Counted from the stretch's first letter, positions 1 to 8,023 are shown. The stretch is 53,912 nt of DNA from Actinomycetes bacterium (GCA_021785695.1 JAJYEQ010000010.1:1-53912), one strand, 5' to 3'. The notes: generated by a model not told the origin, from the letters alone. A program made the numbers and translations.

Positions 1-148
1 CGCTACAGGTGCGCTGGCCGGTGGGCACCTGGGACCACAGGGTGTGGACCAGCATGGCCACCAGCACCAGGATCACCGCCCCGGCGATCCAGCGCCCGAC
101 GTGGCGCACGGGGACGACCGGCACCGCCGCGTCCCCGTGCGTCACCAT
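1..148 (-). CDS. Amino-acid ABC transporter permease, N-terminal fragment
   Basis: Only about the first 49 codons are inside the window; the gene continues beyond the left edge. The translation has a basic N-terminus (VRHVGRW) followed by a hydrophobic helix (IAGAVILVLVAMLVHTLW), which is how HisM/GlnP-type polar amino-acid permeases usually begin. It lies 45 bases downstream of the binding-protein gene on the same strand, the normal order for such an importer, so the two probably share a transcript. The start could be ATG at 148 or GTG at 145. The family call rests mainly on context because so little of the protein is visible. Confidence 0.6.
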   Translation of the reverse strand, partial: MVTHGDAAVPVVPVRHVGRWIAGAVILVLVAMLVHTLWSQVPTGQRTCS

Positions 149-193
149 GCGGACTGTTCTACTACGTCAGACTTCTGTCGCTGTGCGACGAAA

Positions 194-1078
194 CTACGAG
201 ATCGCCCCGTTGATCTTGACTCGTGCCACCGGCACCGCTCCCGCCTGCACGCCGTAGTGATTCAGGATCGCCCGGTACGTCCCATTGGCGATGAGAATCC
301 TGATCGCCGCAGCGATCGCCTTGGCCAGCCCCATTCCGGCGGGGGTCTTCGGCGTAGCGATGCCGTAGGGCGCGACGTTGACGGCGTGGCCGACGAGCTT
401 GAAGGCGCCGTGCGACGTCGCCACGATGTGGCCAGCGATCTGACTGTCAGCGAAGCCGAAGTTGGCCTGGCCCGAGGACACCGCGACGTTCGCCTCGGTC
501 TGGGTGGAGAACGTCATGACCGTGAGCTTCTTGCCCGCGGGGCACGCCTTCGCGTGCGACTGGGCGTCGGTCTGCTCCACCGTCCCGGTCTCGACCGCCA
601 CCTTGTAGCCGCAGAAGCTCTTGAAGCCCGTGAAGCTCACCTTGGCCGAGGAGCGGGCGTAGACGCCCTCACCGGCCTGGAAGTAGTCCACGAAGTTGAC
701 CTGCTTCTCGCGGGGCTTGTTGTCGGTGAACGACGAGTTGCCGATCTGGTAGTGACCGGCCTTGATCCCCGCGATGATGTTGTCGAAGGTGACGTTGTTC
801 TCGTGCACCTTGATGCCGAGCGTCTTGGCAATGGCGTTGATCAGGTCAATGTCGAAGCCCACCATGGTGGTCCCCTTCATCGACTCGTCCGGTGCGTAGG
901 TCGCGTCGGTGGCGACCTGGAGAACCTTGCCCTTATAGACGGCCGGTACCAGCTTGGCGGCTGCCGCGTTGTACTTCCCTGTGGTCCCTGCCGCACCGGC
1001 GACGGCACTGGAGGCCACTACGAGCGTGGCTACCCCTGCGAGCGCCAGTGCCCCCCGAACTCGTGAAAACGCATGCAT
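194..1078 (-). CDS. Amino-acid ABC transporter substrate-binding protein (SBP_bac_3 type)
   Basis: A 294-residue exported solute receptor of the periplasmic-binding-protein-like II fold. The start is ATG at 1078, chosen because GAGGAG lies just upstream and the protein then opens with a signal-peptide-like stretch (basic MHAFSRVR, then a hydrophobic run ending in AVAGAAG). No lipobox cysteine is seen at the cleavage region, so it may not be a classic lipoprotein. Family features include an early VATDATYAPDES segment, the ligand-pocket run MVGFDIDLINAIAK, and a late NGTYRAILNHYG motif near the C-terminus. The downstream permease gene supports a polar amino-acid importer; the exact substrate cannot be read from sequence. 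Confidence 0.85.
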   Translation of the reverse strand: MHAFSRVRGALALAGVATLVVASSAVAGAAGTTGKYNAAAAKLVPAVYKGKVLQVATDATYAPDESMKGTTMVGFDIDLINAIAKTLGIKVHENNVTFDNIIAGIKAGHYQIGNSSFTDNKPREKQVNFVDYFQAGEGVYARSSAKVSFTGFKSFCGYKVAVETGTVEQTDAQSHAKACPAGKKLTVMTFSTQTEANVAVSSGQANFGFADSQIAGHIVATSHGAFKLVGHAVNVAPYGIATPKTPAGMGLAKAIAAAIRILIANGTYRAILNHYGVQAGAVPVARVKINGAIS

Positions 1079-1092
1079 GCAAACTCCTCGCT

Positions 1093-1111
1093 CTGCGACC
1101 GCCGTGGTCGC
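1093..1111 (-). promoter_or_regulatory. Hairpin in the leader of the binding-protein gene
   Basis: A perfect 7-bp inverted repeat (TGCGACC, 5-base loop, GGTCGCA) lies immediately upstream of the Shine-Dalgarno of the binding-protein gene. In an mRNA starting further upstream it would sit next to the ribosome-binding site. It could modulate translation or be incidental; no known riboswitch class is recognised. Confidence 0.35.
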
Positions 1112-1189
1112 AGCAGTCATTGATAGCAGATTGTCCCGCGCAACGGGGCGCCACCGGCACGAATCGCCCGCACCGCTCTTCCCCTGCCG

Positions 1190-2641
1190 TCAGCCCGTCG
1201 CCGGGACCCGGGATCGGTCCCACCAGCCGCGCCGCTGCGCGGACAGGAGCACGTCGGAATACCCGCGCGCCTGGTGGCGCTGGCGCCAGGTCAACTGCTC
1301 CCGGGCGGTCGCCAGCTCGCGATCTGGATCGCTCAGCGGTGTGCGCCACGTCGGGTCCGCCGCGAGGTCGAAACAGCGCGAGCTCCCGTCGGCGAACTGC
1401 ACGAAGGCGACGTCGTCGCTCACCGAGACCGCCAGGTTGTGCTCGCCCGAGGTGTGACGCCGCGTCGGGTCCACGTCCCACCCGGTCTGGGCATACCAGC
1501 GGTAGTCCCACTCGTAGTGGGCAACGCGCCGCGTCGGGTCGTCCGCCCCGTCCAGGACGCCAACCAGCGAACGCCCATCGCACTGGGCGGGCACCGGCAC
1601 CCCCAAGGTCTCGGCCAGCGTCGGCAGCACGTCGACGTTCTCGGTGTAGCAGGTGACGCGCCTGCCCGGGTCCGCCCGCCGGGGGTCACGCCACACGCCC
1701 ACCACGTGGTAGCTCTGGGGAAAGAAGCCGAGCTTCTCGACCAGTCCGTGATCGCCCAGCTGGTCGCCGTGATCCGACGTGACCACCACGAGCGTGTCGT
1801 CCCACTCGCCGCGCCGCTGGATGGCCTCCACCACCCGTCCCAGCTGGTCGTCGACCTCGCTGATCATGCCGTAGTACTGGGCCCGCAGATGGCGCATGCC
1901 CTGCTCGTCTTGGGGGGCACGCGACGGCGCGAACTGCAGGGCCGCCTCGTGCACCGGATGGCGGTCGGATGTCGCGGGCGCCAGCGGGAGCGGCACGTCG
2001 GCGGGGTCGTAGAGCCGCGAGAAGTGTCCGGCGGCGGCGTAGGGCGGGTGCGGACGCAGGTAGCTGAGGTAGGCGAACCATCCCGACGGCTGGCGATCGA
2101 GCCACGACACGAAGCGGTCGGTCAGGAACGCACTCAAGGACAGTTCCGCGGGGCGCTCGGACTCCCCCCGCAGGGCCACCTCCCACCCGTAGGGGACATC
2201 GTGTCCGTGCGAGCGCAGCCACTGGACCCAGCCCGCCTGGCTCTCGGGCAGGTACAGGCCGACTGACAGCCCCGGGAGCACGCCGTCGTACGAGTCGAGC
2301 CGCGGGTCATCGGCGCCATCGGCGAGCACGGGGTCCACTCCCTGGTCCGTGTAGCCGAACAGCGTCGGGTCGTACCCGGCGTCACGCGCCACCGTGGCGA
2401 TGCTCTCCATGTGGCGAGCCAGCGGCGTCCCGTTGGCGACGACCCGGTTGTTCATCTGGTAGGTGCCCGTGTACAGAGCCGCCCGTCCCGGGCTGCAGGG
2501 GGCCGCCTGCGAAAAGTGCTTCGCGAGCGTGACCCCCTCGCGCGCCAGGGCGTCCAGCGTGGGCGTCTGCACCAGAGGGTGCCCGCCTCCACCCCAGGAG
2601 TCTGCGCGGAACTGGTCCAGCGTGATCACCAGGACGTTCAT
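1190..2641 (-). CDS. Phosphonate monoester hydrolase / sulfatase family protein
   Basis: A 483-residue alkaline-phosphatase-superfamily hydrolase that cleaves phosphonate or phosphate monoesters/diesters or sulfate esters. Metal ligands are visible at Asp9-Gln10 (ITLDQFRADS) and in the TSDHGDQLGDHG run. The formylglycine site is CSPGR starting at Cys49, matching CxPxR. The DQ rather than DD at the metal site, GYDPTLFGYTDQG, YLRPHPPY and VTCYTENVDVLPT all resemble characterised phosphonate monoester hydrolases more than arylsulfatases. There is no signal peptide, so it is probably cytoplasmic. Its start overlaps the stop of the upstream esterase by 4 bases (ATGA), implying translational coupling. 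Activity of the Cys-type site would need a formylglycine-generating enzyme, which is not in this window. Confidence 0.88.
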   Translation of the reverse strand: MNVLVITLDQFRADSWGGGGHPLVQTPTLDALAREGVTLAKHFSQAAPCSPGRAALYTGTYQMNNRVVANGTPLARHMESIATVARDAGYDPTLFGYTDQGVDPVLADGADDPRLDSYDGVLPGLSVGLYLPESQAGWVQWLRSHGHDVPYGWEVALRGESERPAELSLSAFLTDRFVSWLDRQPSGWFAYLSYLRPHPPYAAAGHFSRLYDPADVPLPLAPATSDRHPVHEAALQFAPSRAPQDEQGMRHLRAQYYGMISEVDDQLGRVVEAIQRRGEWDDTLVVVTSDHGDQLGDHGLVEKLGFFPQSYHVVGVWRDPRRADPGRRVTCYTENVDVLPTLAETLGVPVPAQCDGRSLVGVLDGADDPTRRVAHYEWDYRWYAQTGWDVDPTRRHTSGEHNLAVSVSDDVAFVQFADGSSRCFDLAADPTWRTPLSDPDRELATAREQLTWRQRHQARGYSDVLLSAQRRGWWDRSRVPATG

Positions 2642-3576
2642 GAGGGACTGAGCAGGCGGTGGAGGTGCTCGGACACCTCGTCAAGGATGGCCAGCACCTC
2701 GGGCACCGTGCCGCCAAAGCGGATGAAGCCATGGATCATGCCCTCGGCCTCGAGCAACTCGACTCGCACCCCATAGTGCTCGAGCAACCCCGCGTAGGCC
2801 ACGTCCTCGTCGCGCAGCGGATCGCACGCCGCGATGACCATGATGGCCTGGGCGGAGGCACCCATGTTCCTCGCGAACAGGGGCGACACTCGGGGGTCCA
2901 TCGGGTCGCGCCCCTGGAGGTACTGACCGTAGTCGTAGCGCAGGTGATCCAGGTCGATGCCGTAGCCCTGACGGAACTCCTGGGCAGAGGCCGTCATCAG
3001 CTGGGGCCCAAGAGTTGGGTAGAACAGCACCTGGCCCACCGGCCGCTCGGGCTCGCGGGCCAGAGCCGCCGCCACGTCGGTGGCCAGCGTGGCACCCGCC
3101 GAGTCGCCCATCACCACGAGAGGGTCGTCGGGGTCGCCGAACTCGGCCCGGCGCCGGTAGGCCTCGCGCGTCGCGTCGATCGCGTCGTCGACCGCGGCGG
3201 GAAAGGGGTGCTCGGGGGCTCGGCGGTAGTGAATCGCCAGCAGACGCACGCCCACGTGCTGGGCGATGCGCCGGCACACGCCGTCGTGCGACTCCAGGTC
3301 GCCCAACACGTAGGAGCCGCCGTGGAAGTACACGACGAGGCCCCTGCCGTGGAGCGTCGGGGGAACGTACAGGCGAGCCGGTATCGGCCCGGCGCGGCCG
3401 GTCAGCGAGAGCTCGCGCGTGTCAACCATCGGATCGGGAGACGCCCACTGGGCCAGCGGGTCGCGGAGGAACTCGGCCCGCCGCTGCTCGATGCCCTGGG
3501 TCGCCGGGTGGACGCGAGGCACGGCACGTTGCGCCTCGACCACGCCGGCCAGCGCGGGGTGCACTCGACGCTCCAT
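2638..3576 (-). CDS. Alpha/beta hydrolase, hormone-sensitive-lipase-type esterase
   Basis: A 312-residue carboxylesterase-like enzyme. The oxyanion-hole motif is HGGSYVLGD (HGG-x form), and the nucleophile elbow is VMGDSAGATLA. A late conserved stretch (ACDPLRDEDVAYA, then GMIHGFI) carries the expected acid and the catalytic histidine. The start is ATG at 3576 because of a strong GGAGGTGAG directly upstream; an in-frame ATG nine codons earlier lacks this. It heads a two-gene unit with the sulfatase-like hydrolase, which it overlaps by 4 bases. The pair may act on the same ester-containing compound, but this is inference. Confidence 0.87.
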   Translation of the reverse strand: MERRVHPALAGVVEAQRAVPRVHPATQGIEQRRAEFLRDPLAQWASPDPMVDTRELSLTGRAGPIPARLYVPPTLHGRGLVVYFHGGSYVLGDLESHDGVCRRIAQHVGVRLLAIHYRRAPEHPFPAAVDDAIDATREAYRRRAEFGDPDDPLVVMGDSAGATLATDVAAALAREPERPVGQVLFYPTLGPQLMTASAQEFRQGYGIDLDHLRYDYGQYLQGRDPMDPRVSPLFARNMGASAQAIMVIAACDPLRDEDVAYAGLLEHYGVRVELLEAEGMIHGFIRFGGTVPEVLAILDEVSEHLHRLLSPS

Positions 3577-3592
3577 CTCACCTCCGTGCCTC

Positions 3593-3598
3593 AGCCTA
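3593..3598 (-). promoter_or_regulatory. -10 element TAGGCT of the esterase/sulfatase operon
   Basis: TAGGCT lies 16 bases before the ATG at 3576. A start site about 7 bases downstream would give a leader of about 10 bases carrying the GGAGGTGAG ribosome site, in contrast to the leaderless genes of this window. Confidence 0.45.
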
Positions 3599-3658
3599 GG
3601 CACGGGTCGGCGACCCCGCTGGCGGATCGCGGCCCGGACGGCGTTGCCGCCGAGCCCT

Positions 3659-4888
3659 CTAGCGCAGCCCGAGACGCTCGGCCGCTTCGCCCAGCTCGGC
3701 TCGGGCCCGCGGGTCGGCGGCCGACTCGATCAGCGCCGATGCCTGCTCGCGCTGGCTGCGACCCCACAGGTGCGCGGTCCCCTGGTCGGTCACCACGGAC
3801 GAGTGCTGGAACGAGCACACCGGACAGGTGAGCTGGGCCACGATGGTCGAGCTGGCGCCCGCGTCGTGCCAGGAGCGCAGTGCCAGGACCGCTTGCCCGC
3901 CGCTGGAGTGCAGTGACCCGGCCACGAAGTCGGGCTGGCCCCCAAAACCCGAGTAGATGCGGCCGCGGACGTAGCTGGCGTTGGCCTGCGCGCGCAGATC
4001 GACCTCCACGGCGGTGTTGATCGAGACCATCCGGGGCTGGTCGGCGATGCGGGCCGGGTTGTTGACCAGCTCGGTGCGCCGAAAGACGACCCGGCGATTG
4101 CCGTCGAGCCAGCGATACAGGTCCGGGGAGCCGAAGGCAAAGGTCGTCACGATGGGGCGCTGGGCATCGAGGTGACCAGTCCGGTCCAGCTGCATCACGC
4201 CGTCACTGATCATCTCCGACCAGATTCCCAAGCCCCGTCGCGCGCCCAGGGCCGACAGCACAGCGTCGGGAATCGCCCCGATCCCCATCTGCAGGGTCGC
4301 GCCGTCCTCGACCAGGGTGGCCACGCGCTCACCGATGCTGGCGTGCACGTCGTCACCGACCTTGCGGCTCGGCGCGACGAGCGGCGTGGGTGCCTCGAGG
4401 GCGAAGTCAATGGCGTCCTCGTCGATCTCGGCGTCACCGAAGGTGTAGGGCAGGTGGCGGTTGATCTGCGCGACGACCAGTCCGCCGCGTCGCTGGACCG
4501 CGCGCAGCGCGGCGGGAAGGATGTTCACCTCCACGCCCAGGGAGACCCGACCGCGCAGCGGCGCCGTGACCTGGACCATGACCACATCAGGCGCGAACGT
4601 CGTCGCGAAGAGGCGCGGCACCAGCGACAGGCGCATGGGCAGGTATTCCAGGCTGTCGTGACCGCGCACCCCCGGGCCAACGAAGGGCGTCACCGTTGTC
4701 ACGCCCTCCCGCGTCGGCCACCCGGCTTGCGCGTTCAGGGCGAACAGCCGGTAGCGCGGCCAGACGCGATCCGCGATGGTCAGCAGCTCCCAGGGCGTGG
4801 AGAAGTTTCCCCCCACCACCACCCGCGGGTGCGCCACCTCCAGGGATCGCAGGCGTTGGGCCAATCGCTCAGCTCCCAGGATCTGCAT
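3659..4888 (-). CDS. Acetyl-CoA hydrolase / 4-hydroxybutyrate CoA-transferase family protein
   Basis: A 409-residue class I CoA-transferase-like enzyme that moves CoA between a thioester and a carboxylate or hydrolyses acetyl-CoA. The catalytic glutamate is probably Glu225 in GIWSEMISDGVM. Other family hallmarks are LQMGIGAIPDAVL and the C-terminal YSGFGGQPDFVAGSLHSSGG segment that binds CoA. Length fits the shorter members of the family. The ATG at 4888 has GGAAGG six bases upstream. It is 82 bases downstream of the esterase start on the same strand and probably has its own transcription start. Substrate preference (acetate, succinate, butyrate) cannot be assigned. Confidence 0.88.
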   Translation of the reverse strand: MQILGAERLAQRLRSLEVAHPRVVVGGNFSTPWELLTIADRVWPRYRLFALNAQAGWPTREGVTTVTPFVGPGVRGHDSLEYLPMRLSLVPRLFATTFAPDVVMVQVTAPLRGRVSLGVEVNILPAALRAVQRRGGLVVAQINRHLPYTFGDAEIDEDAIDFALEAPTPLVAPSRKVGDDVHASIGERVATLVEDGATLQMGIGAIPDAVLSALGARRGLGIWSEMISDGVMQLDRTGHLDAQRPIVTTFAFGSPDLYRWLDGNRRVVFRRTELVNNPARIADQPRMVSINTAVEVDLRAQANASYVRGRIYSGFGGQPDFVAGSLHSSGGQAVLALRSWHDAGASSTIVAQLTCPVCSFQHSSVVTDQGTAHLWGRSQREQASALIESAADPRARAELGEAAERLGLR

Positions 4889-4930
4889 CCGGTGCCTTCC
4901 TCGACGTTCCCGCTGCGGCTCGGACGCTCA

Positions 4931-4977
4931 ACGACCCCGGTCGCGCGGACCGGGGTCGTCAGCGAGCCCGAGGGCTC
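4931..4977 (-). terminator. Double hairpin downstream of tRNA-Gly
   Basis: Two GC-rich hairpins follow the 3' end of tRNA-Gly. The first is a 6-bp stem with a 2-base loop (GAGCCC-GA-GGGCTC, 4964-4977). The second is an 11-bp perfect stem with a 7-base loop (ACGACCCCGGT at 4931-4941 pairing with 4949-4959). There is no T-tract, which is common for actinobacterial terminators. The position between tRNA and the next gene supports a terminator or processing role. Confidence 0.6.
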
Positions 4978-4980
4978 CTG

Positions 4981-5053
4981 AGCGGACGACCGGGCTCGAA
5001 CCGGCGACCTCGACCTTGGCAAGGTCGCGCTCTACCAACTGAGCTACGTCCGC
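4981..5053 (-). tRNA. tRNA-Gly (GCC)
   Basis: The 73-base cloverleaf has a 7-bp acceptor stem GCGGACG/CGTCCGC, D-arm GCTC/GAGC, anticodon stem CGACC/GGTCG with loop TTGCCAA (anticodon GCC), and a T-loop TTCGAGC. The discriminator base is T and the CCA end is not encoded, so CCA must be added enzymatically. Confidence 0.96.
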
Positions 5054-5103
5054 GTCGCCTCCAGTGTAGCCGACGACCTGCGCCGCGCCGAGCGGCCGAT
5101 CGA

Positions 5104-5538
5104 TCATCGCCCGGTGCTCCCGAAGCCACCGGCGCCGCGAGCGCTCGGCGGCAGCTCAGAGCTAGCGACGAAGCGCGCGGCGGCCACCGGGACGATCACC
5201 AGTTGTGCGATCCGGTCCCCGCGCCGCACCACGTAGGCACGGTGGGGGTCCAGATTGACGAGGGCCACGCGGACCACGCCCCGATAGCCAGAGTCAATCA
5301 GACCCGGGGCATTGATGCAGGTGACGCCATGGCGCGCGGCCAAGCCGCTGCGCGGCAGCACCAAGCCGGCAAAGCCGGCCGGAATCGCGAGGCGGATTCC
5401 CGCGCTGACGGTGGCACGCCCACCTCCCGGTGCCAGGACGCACTCCTCTTGGGCGACCAAGTCGTAGCCGGCGTCTCCGTCCTGGGCCTGCTCGGGGATC
5501 CCCGTGACTCCGGTCTCCACCGCGAGAGGGATGTCCAC
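5104..5538 (-). CDS. dut: dUTP diphosphatase
   Basis: A 144-residue homotrimeric dUTPase that converts dUTP to dUMP and PPi, keeping uracil out of DNA and feeding dTMP synthesis. All five family motifs are present in order: DAGYDL (near residue 22), PRSGLA, GLIDSGYRG (with the catalytic Asp), GDRIAQLVI, and the C-terminal RGAGGFGSTG that closes over the active site. The start is GTG at 5538; there is no ribosome site, but a -10 box sits 6 bases upstream. It is transcribed divergently from orn across a 48-base gap. Confidence 0.97.
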   Translation of the reverse strand: MDIPLAVETGVTGIPEQAQDGDAGYDLVAQEECVLAPGGGRATVSAGIRLAIPAGFAGLVLPRSGLAARHGVTCINAPGLIDSGYRGVVRVALVNLDPHRAYVVRRGDRIAQLVIVPVAAARFVASSELPPSARGAGGFGSTGR

Positions 5539-5544
5539 GCTTGG

Positions 5545-5550
5545 ACACTA
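5545..5550 (-). promoter_or_regulatory. -10 element TAGTGT of dut (leaderless)
   Basis: TAGTGT is followed by exactly 6 bases and then the GTG start of dut, placing the expected transcription start on or next to the start codon. It mirrors the identical orn element at 5575-5580. Confidence 0.7.
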
Positions 5551-5574
5551 CCCGCCGACCGGGAGCAGTTTCGG

Positions 5575-5580
5575 TAGTGT
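5575..5580 (+). promoter_or_regulatory. -10 element TAGTGT of orn (leaderless)
   Basis: TAGTGT, then CGACCC, then the GTG start of orn at 5587. The same GGTAGTGTC block occurs inverted in front of dut, with 24 bases between the two hexamers. Confidence 0.7.
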
Positions 5581-5586
5581 CGACCC

Positions 5587-6132
5587 GTGCTCGTGTGGAT
5601 GGACTTGGAGATGACGGGACTGGAGCCCGACCAGCACGTCATCGTGGAGATCGCAACGATTCTCACCGATGATGACCTCCACGTGATCGCCGAGGGGCCC
5701 GACCTCGTCATCCACGCAACCGTTGACCAGTTGGCCCAGATGCCGCCCGTGGTCCAGGAGATGCACACCAAGTCGGGCCTTCTCGGCGCCATTGGCGCAT
5801 CCACCATCGCGTTGGCCGACGCCGAGCAGCAGACGCTGGCGTTCCTGCGCTCCCACGTGGACCAGCCCGGCACTGTGCCCCTGTGCGGTAACTCGATCGG
5901 GACCGATCGGCACTTCCTCCACCATCACATGCCCGAGCTCGAAGCCTTCTTCCACTACCGCAACGTCGACGTGTCCACGATCAAGGAGCTCATCCGTCGC
6001 TGGCGACCCGAGCTCCTCGAGGAGGTCCCCGACAAGGCATCGAACCACCGCGCACTCGACGACATTCGTGAGTCGATCGCCGAGCTCCAGTTCTACCGCG
6101 AGCGCCTCTTCGTCCCCCCGGGGCTCCAGTAG
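5587..6132 (+). CDS. orn: Oligoribonuclease
   Basis: A 181-residue DEDDh exonuclease that degrades 2-5 nt RNA fragments, including pGpG, in the cytoplasm. The first acidic motif is WMDLEMTGL (Asp6, Glu8), the second lies in PLCGNSIGTDRHFL, and the last is NHRALDDIRESI with the catalytic His and Asp. Family length is normal. The start is GTG at 5587, preceded by a -10 box rather than a ribosome site. Its TAG stop is also the first half of the -10 box of the following acyl-CoA synthetase gene. Confidence 0.96.
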   Translation: MLVWMDLEMTGLEPDQHVIVEIATILTDDDLHVIAEGPDLVIHATVDQLAQMPPVVQEMHTKSGLLGAIGASTIALADAEQQTLAFLRSHVDQPGTVPLCGNSIGTDRHFLHHHMPELEAFFHYRNVDVSTIKELIRRWRPELLEEVPDKASNHRALDDIRESIAELQFYRERLFVPPGLQ

Positions 6133-6135
6133 TCT
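6130..6135 (+). promoter_or_regulatory. -10 element TAGTCT overlapping the orn stop codon
   Basis: TAGTCT begins with the TAG stop codon of orn and is followed by 6 bases and the GTG start of the acyl-CoA synthetase gene, giving a predicted leaderless transcript. Confidence 0.65.
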
Positions 6136-6141
6136 GCCCTC

Positions 6142-7917
6142 GTGGTTGACGCCCCGCTGACGATTGCCCAGGCGACAGCCCAACTCACGGCGCCGGGTCA
6201 GCCCTTCGAGACGGTGGTCGCCGAGATCGGCTCGGTGGAGATGCGGGTCTGGCGCAACGCACCGCCCAGCCTGCGCCACATCCTCGAGTCGTCTCGTCGC
6301 TTCGGCCAGCGTGACTTCCTCGTCTACGGGACCCAGCGCCAAACCTTCACCGAGCACTTCGGCGTCGCGGCGACCCTCGGTCGTCGCCTGCGCGAGCTCG
6401 GCGTCCAGCCGGGTGACCGCGTGGCCATCGCGTCGCGCAACCTGCCGGGGTGGGTTGCGGCGTTCTGGGGCATCGTCGCCAGCGGAGCGGTCGCCGTCCC
6501 GCTGAACGCCTGGTGGACACGGGACGAGCTGGAGTTCGGCCTGACCGATTCGGGGGCCGTGGCCGCGTTCGTCGACGCTGAGCGGCGCGACGTCTTGGCC
6601 AACGCCTGGGGTCGCCTGCCCGACCTCCACCACGTCATCGTCCTGCCCGACGTCGCGGCCCAGGACTCCCCCGCGGCGGCGCCGCCGGCCACGCCCCGGA
6701 TCTGGACCTTGGACGAGCTGCTCGGACCGCTGGACGACGAGCTGCTGGACGAAGCCCCACCGGATCCCGACGACATCGCGACGATCTTCTACACCTCGGG
6801 CACGACCGGCCGCCCCAAGGGTGCGATCGGGACGCACCGCAACGCTCTGACCAACATGATGAACCTCTTCTTCATCAGCCAGCGGGCCGCGCTGCGCTAT
6901 CCCGAAGCGATGCCGCCGGCAGACCTGCCCACCGCGGCTCTGCTCAGCATTCCGCTGTTCCACGCGACAGGCTGCCTGGCCACGATGCTGGTCGCCACAG
7001 CCGCCGGGCACAAGCTCGTGCTCATGCACCACTTCGACCCTGCTGACGCCCTATCCCTTATCGAGCGCGAGCACATCACGACGATTGGCGGGGTGCCCAC
7101 CGTGGTGATGCAGCTGCTCGATCACCCGCGCCTGGCCGAGACCGACATCTCCAGCGTCCGCCTCGTCTCCTACGGCGGCGCACCCGCACCACCTGAGCTG
7201 GTCCGTCGCATCCGCCAGACGTTCCAGCTGGCCCAGCCCGGCAACGGCTACGGCCTCACCGAGACCGCGGCGGCCATCGCGGTGAACACCGGTCCCGACT
7301 ACGTGGAACGCCCCACGAGCTGCGGCGTGCCCGTCCCGGTCTGCCGGGCGGCCATCGTGCCGGAGGGCCACGAGGGGCTCGAACCCCCAGCCGACGTGCC
7401 ACCGGACACCGTTGGCGAGCTCTGGGTCCAGGGTCCCAACGTCATCCCGGGCTACTGGAACCGGCCAGCCGAGACCGCCGAGGCAATCACCAAGGGCTGG
7501 CTCCACACCGGGGACGTGGCCCGCCTCGACGCCGACGGCTACTTGCACATCGTGGATCGTGCCAAGGACGTCATCATCCGTGGCGGCGAGAACGTCTACT
7601 CCCTGCACGTCGAGACGGCTCTGTTCGAGCATCCCGATGTCGAGGACTGCGCGGTCGTGGGGCTGCCTCACCCCACACTCGGGGAGGAAGTCGCCGCCTT
7701 CGTCGTCGTGCGAGCAGGGCGGCCCCTGCAAGCCGGTGACTTGCGGCGGCATCTGGCCGCGCGGCTGGCACACTTCGAGGTCCCCACCCGGTACTTCCTG
7801 CGCGGAGTCCCGCTCCCTCGCAATCCCCAGGGCAAGCTGCTCAAGCGACAGCTGCGATCCGAAGCGGCGTCGCTGTCGACCTCGATCGACGCCGCCAGCG
7901 AGGATCGCCCCGCCTAG
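6142..7917 (+). CDS. Acyl-CoA synthetase (AMP-dependent synthetase/ligase)
   Basis: A 591-residue ANL-superfamily ligase that activates a carboxylic acid to acyl-AMP and then acyl-CoA. The P-loop-like A3 motif is YTSGTTGRPKGAI (about residue 216), A5 is GYGLTETAAAIA, A7 is WLHTGDVARLDADGY, the hinge is IVDRAKDVIIRGGENVYS, and the A10 catalytic lysine is in NPQGKLLKR. The organisation is typical of fatty or aromatic acyl-CoA ligases; the substrate cannot be predicted. The GTG at 6142 is 9 bases after the orn stop and carries its own predicted leaderless promoter, so it need not depend on orn transcription. Confidence 0.93.
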   Translation: MVDAPLTIAQATAQLTAPGQPFETVVAEIGSVEMRVWRNAPPSLRHILESSRRFGQRDFLVYGTQRQTFTEHFGVAATLGRRLRELGVQPGDRVAIASRNLPGWVAAFWGIVASGAVAVPLNAWWTRDELEFGLTDSGAVAAFVDAERRDVLANAWGRLPDLHHVIVLPDVAAQDSPAAAPPATPRIWTLDELLGPLDDELLDEAPPDPDDIATIFYTSGTTGRPKGAIGTHRNALTNMMNLFFISQRAALRYPEAMPPADLPTAALLSIPLFHATGCLATMLVATAAGHKLVLMHHFDPADALSLIEREHITTIGGVPTVVMQLLDHPRLAETDISSVRLVSYGGAPAPPELVRRIRQTFQLAQPGNGYGLTETAAAIAVNTGPDYVERPTSCGVPVPVCRAAIVPEGHEGLEPPADVPPDTVGELWVQGPNVIPGYWNRPAETAEAITKGWLHTGDVARLDADGYLHIVDRAKDVIIRGGENVYSLHVETALFEHPDVEDCAVVGLPHPTLGEEVAAFVVVRAGRPLQAGDLRRHLAARLAHFEVPTRYFLRGVPLPRNPQGKLLKRQLRSEAASLSTSIDAASEDRPA

Positions 7918-8011
7918 ATCCTCGCGGGCGACGGCGCGGCGCCCCCCGTGGCCGACGGTCGCGCCACGTCGGTCACGCCACGTCCGGCCCCCGCGCCGGG
8001 CGGTGACCTGC

Positions 8012-8017
8012 GAGACT
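8012..8017 (+). promoter_or_regulatory. -10-like element GAGACT of the HAD-IB gene (leaderless)
   Basis: GAGACT keeps A at position 2 and T at position 6 and ends 6 bases before the GTG at 8024. It is a weaker match than the TANNNT boxes but has the same spacing. Confidence 0.45.
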
Positions 8018-8023
8018 GGACCG

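Noticed and set aside
44..1066. A 340-codon plus-strand frame opposite the binding-protein gene
   Set aside because: Its translation is Arg/His/Asp-rich with no domain; the minus strand encodes a typical solute-binding protein with a signal peptide.
5548..7032. A 494-codon minus-strand frame opposite orn and the acyl-CoA synthetase gene
   Set aside because: It is an antisense shadow; it would cover the orn promoter and both active-site regions and has no family features.
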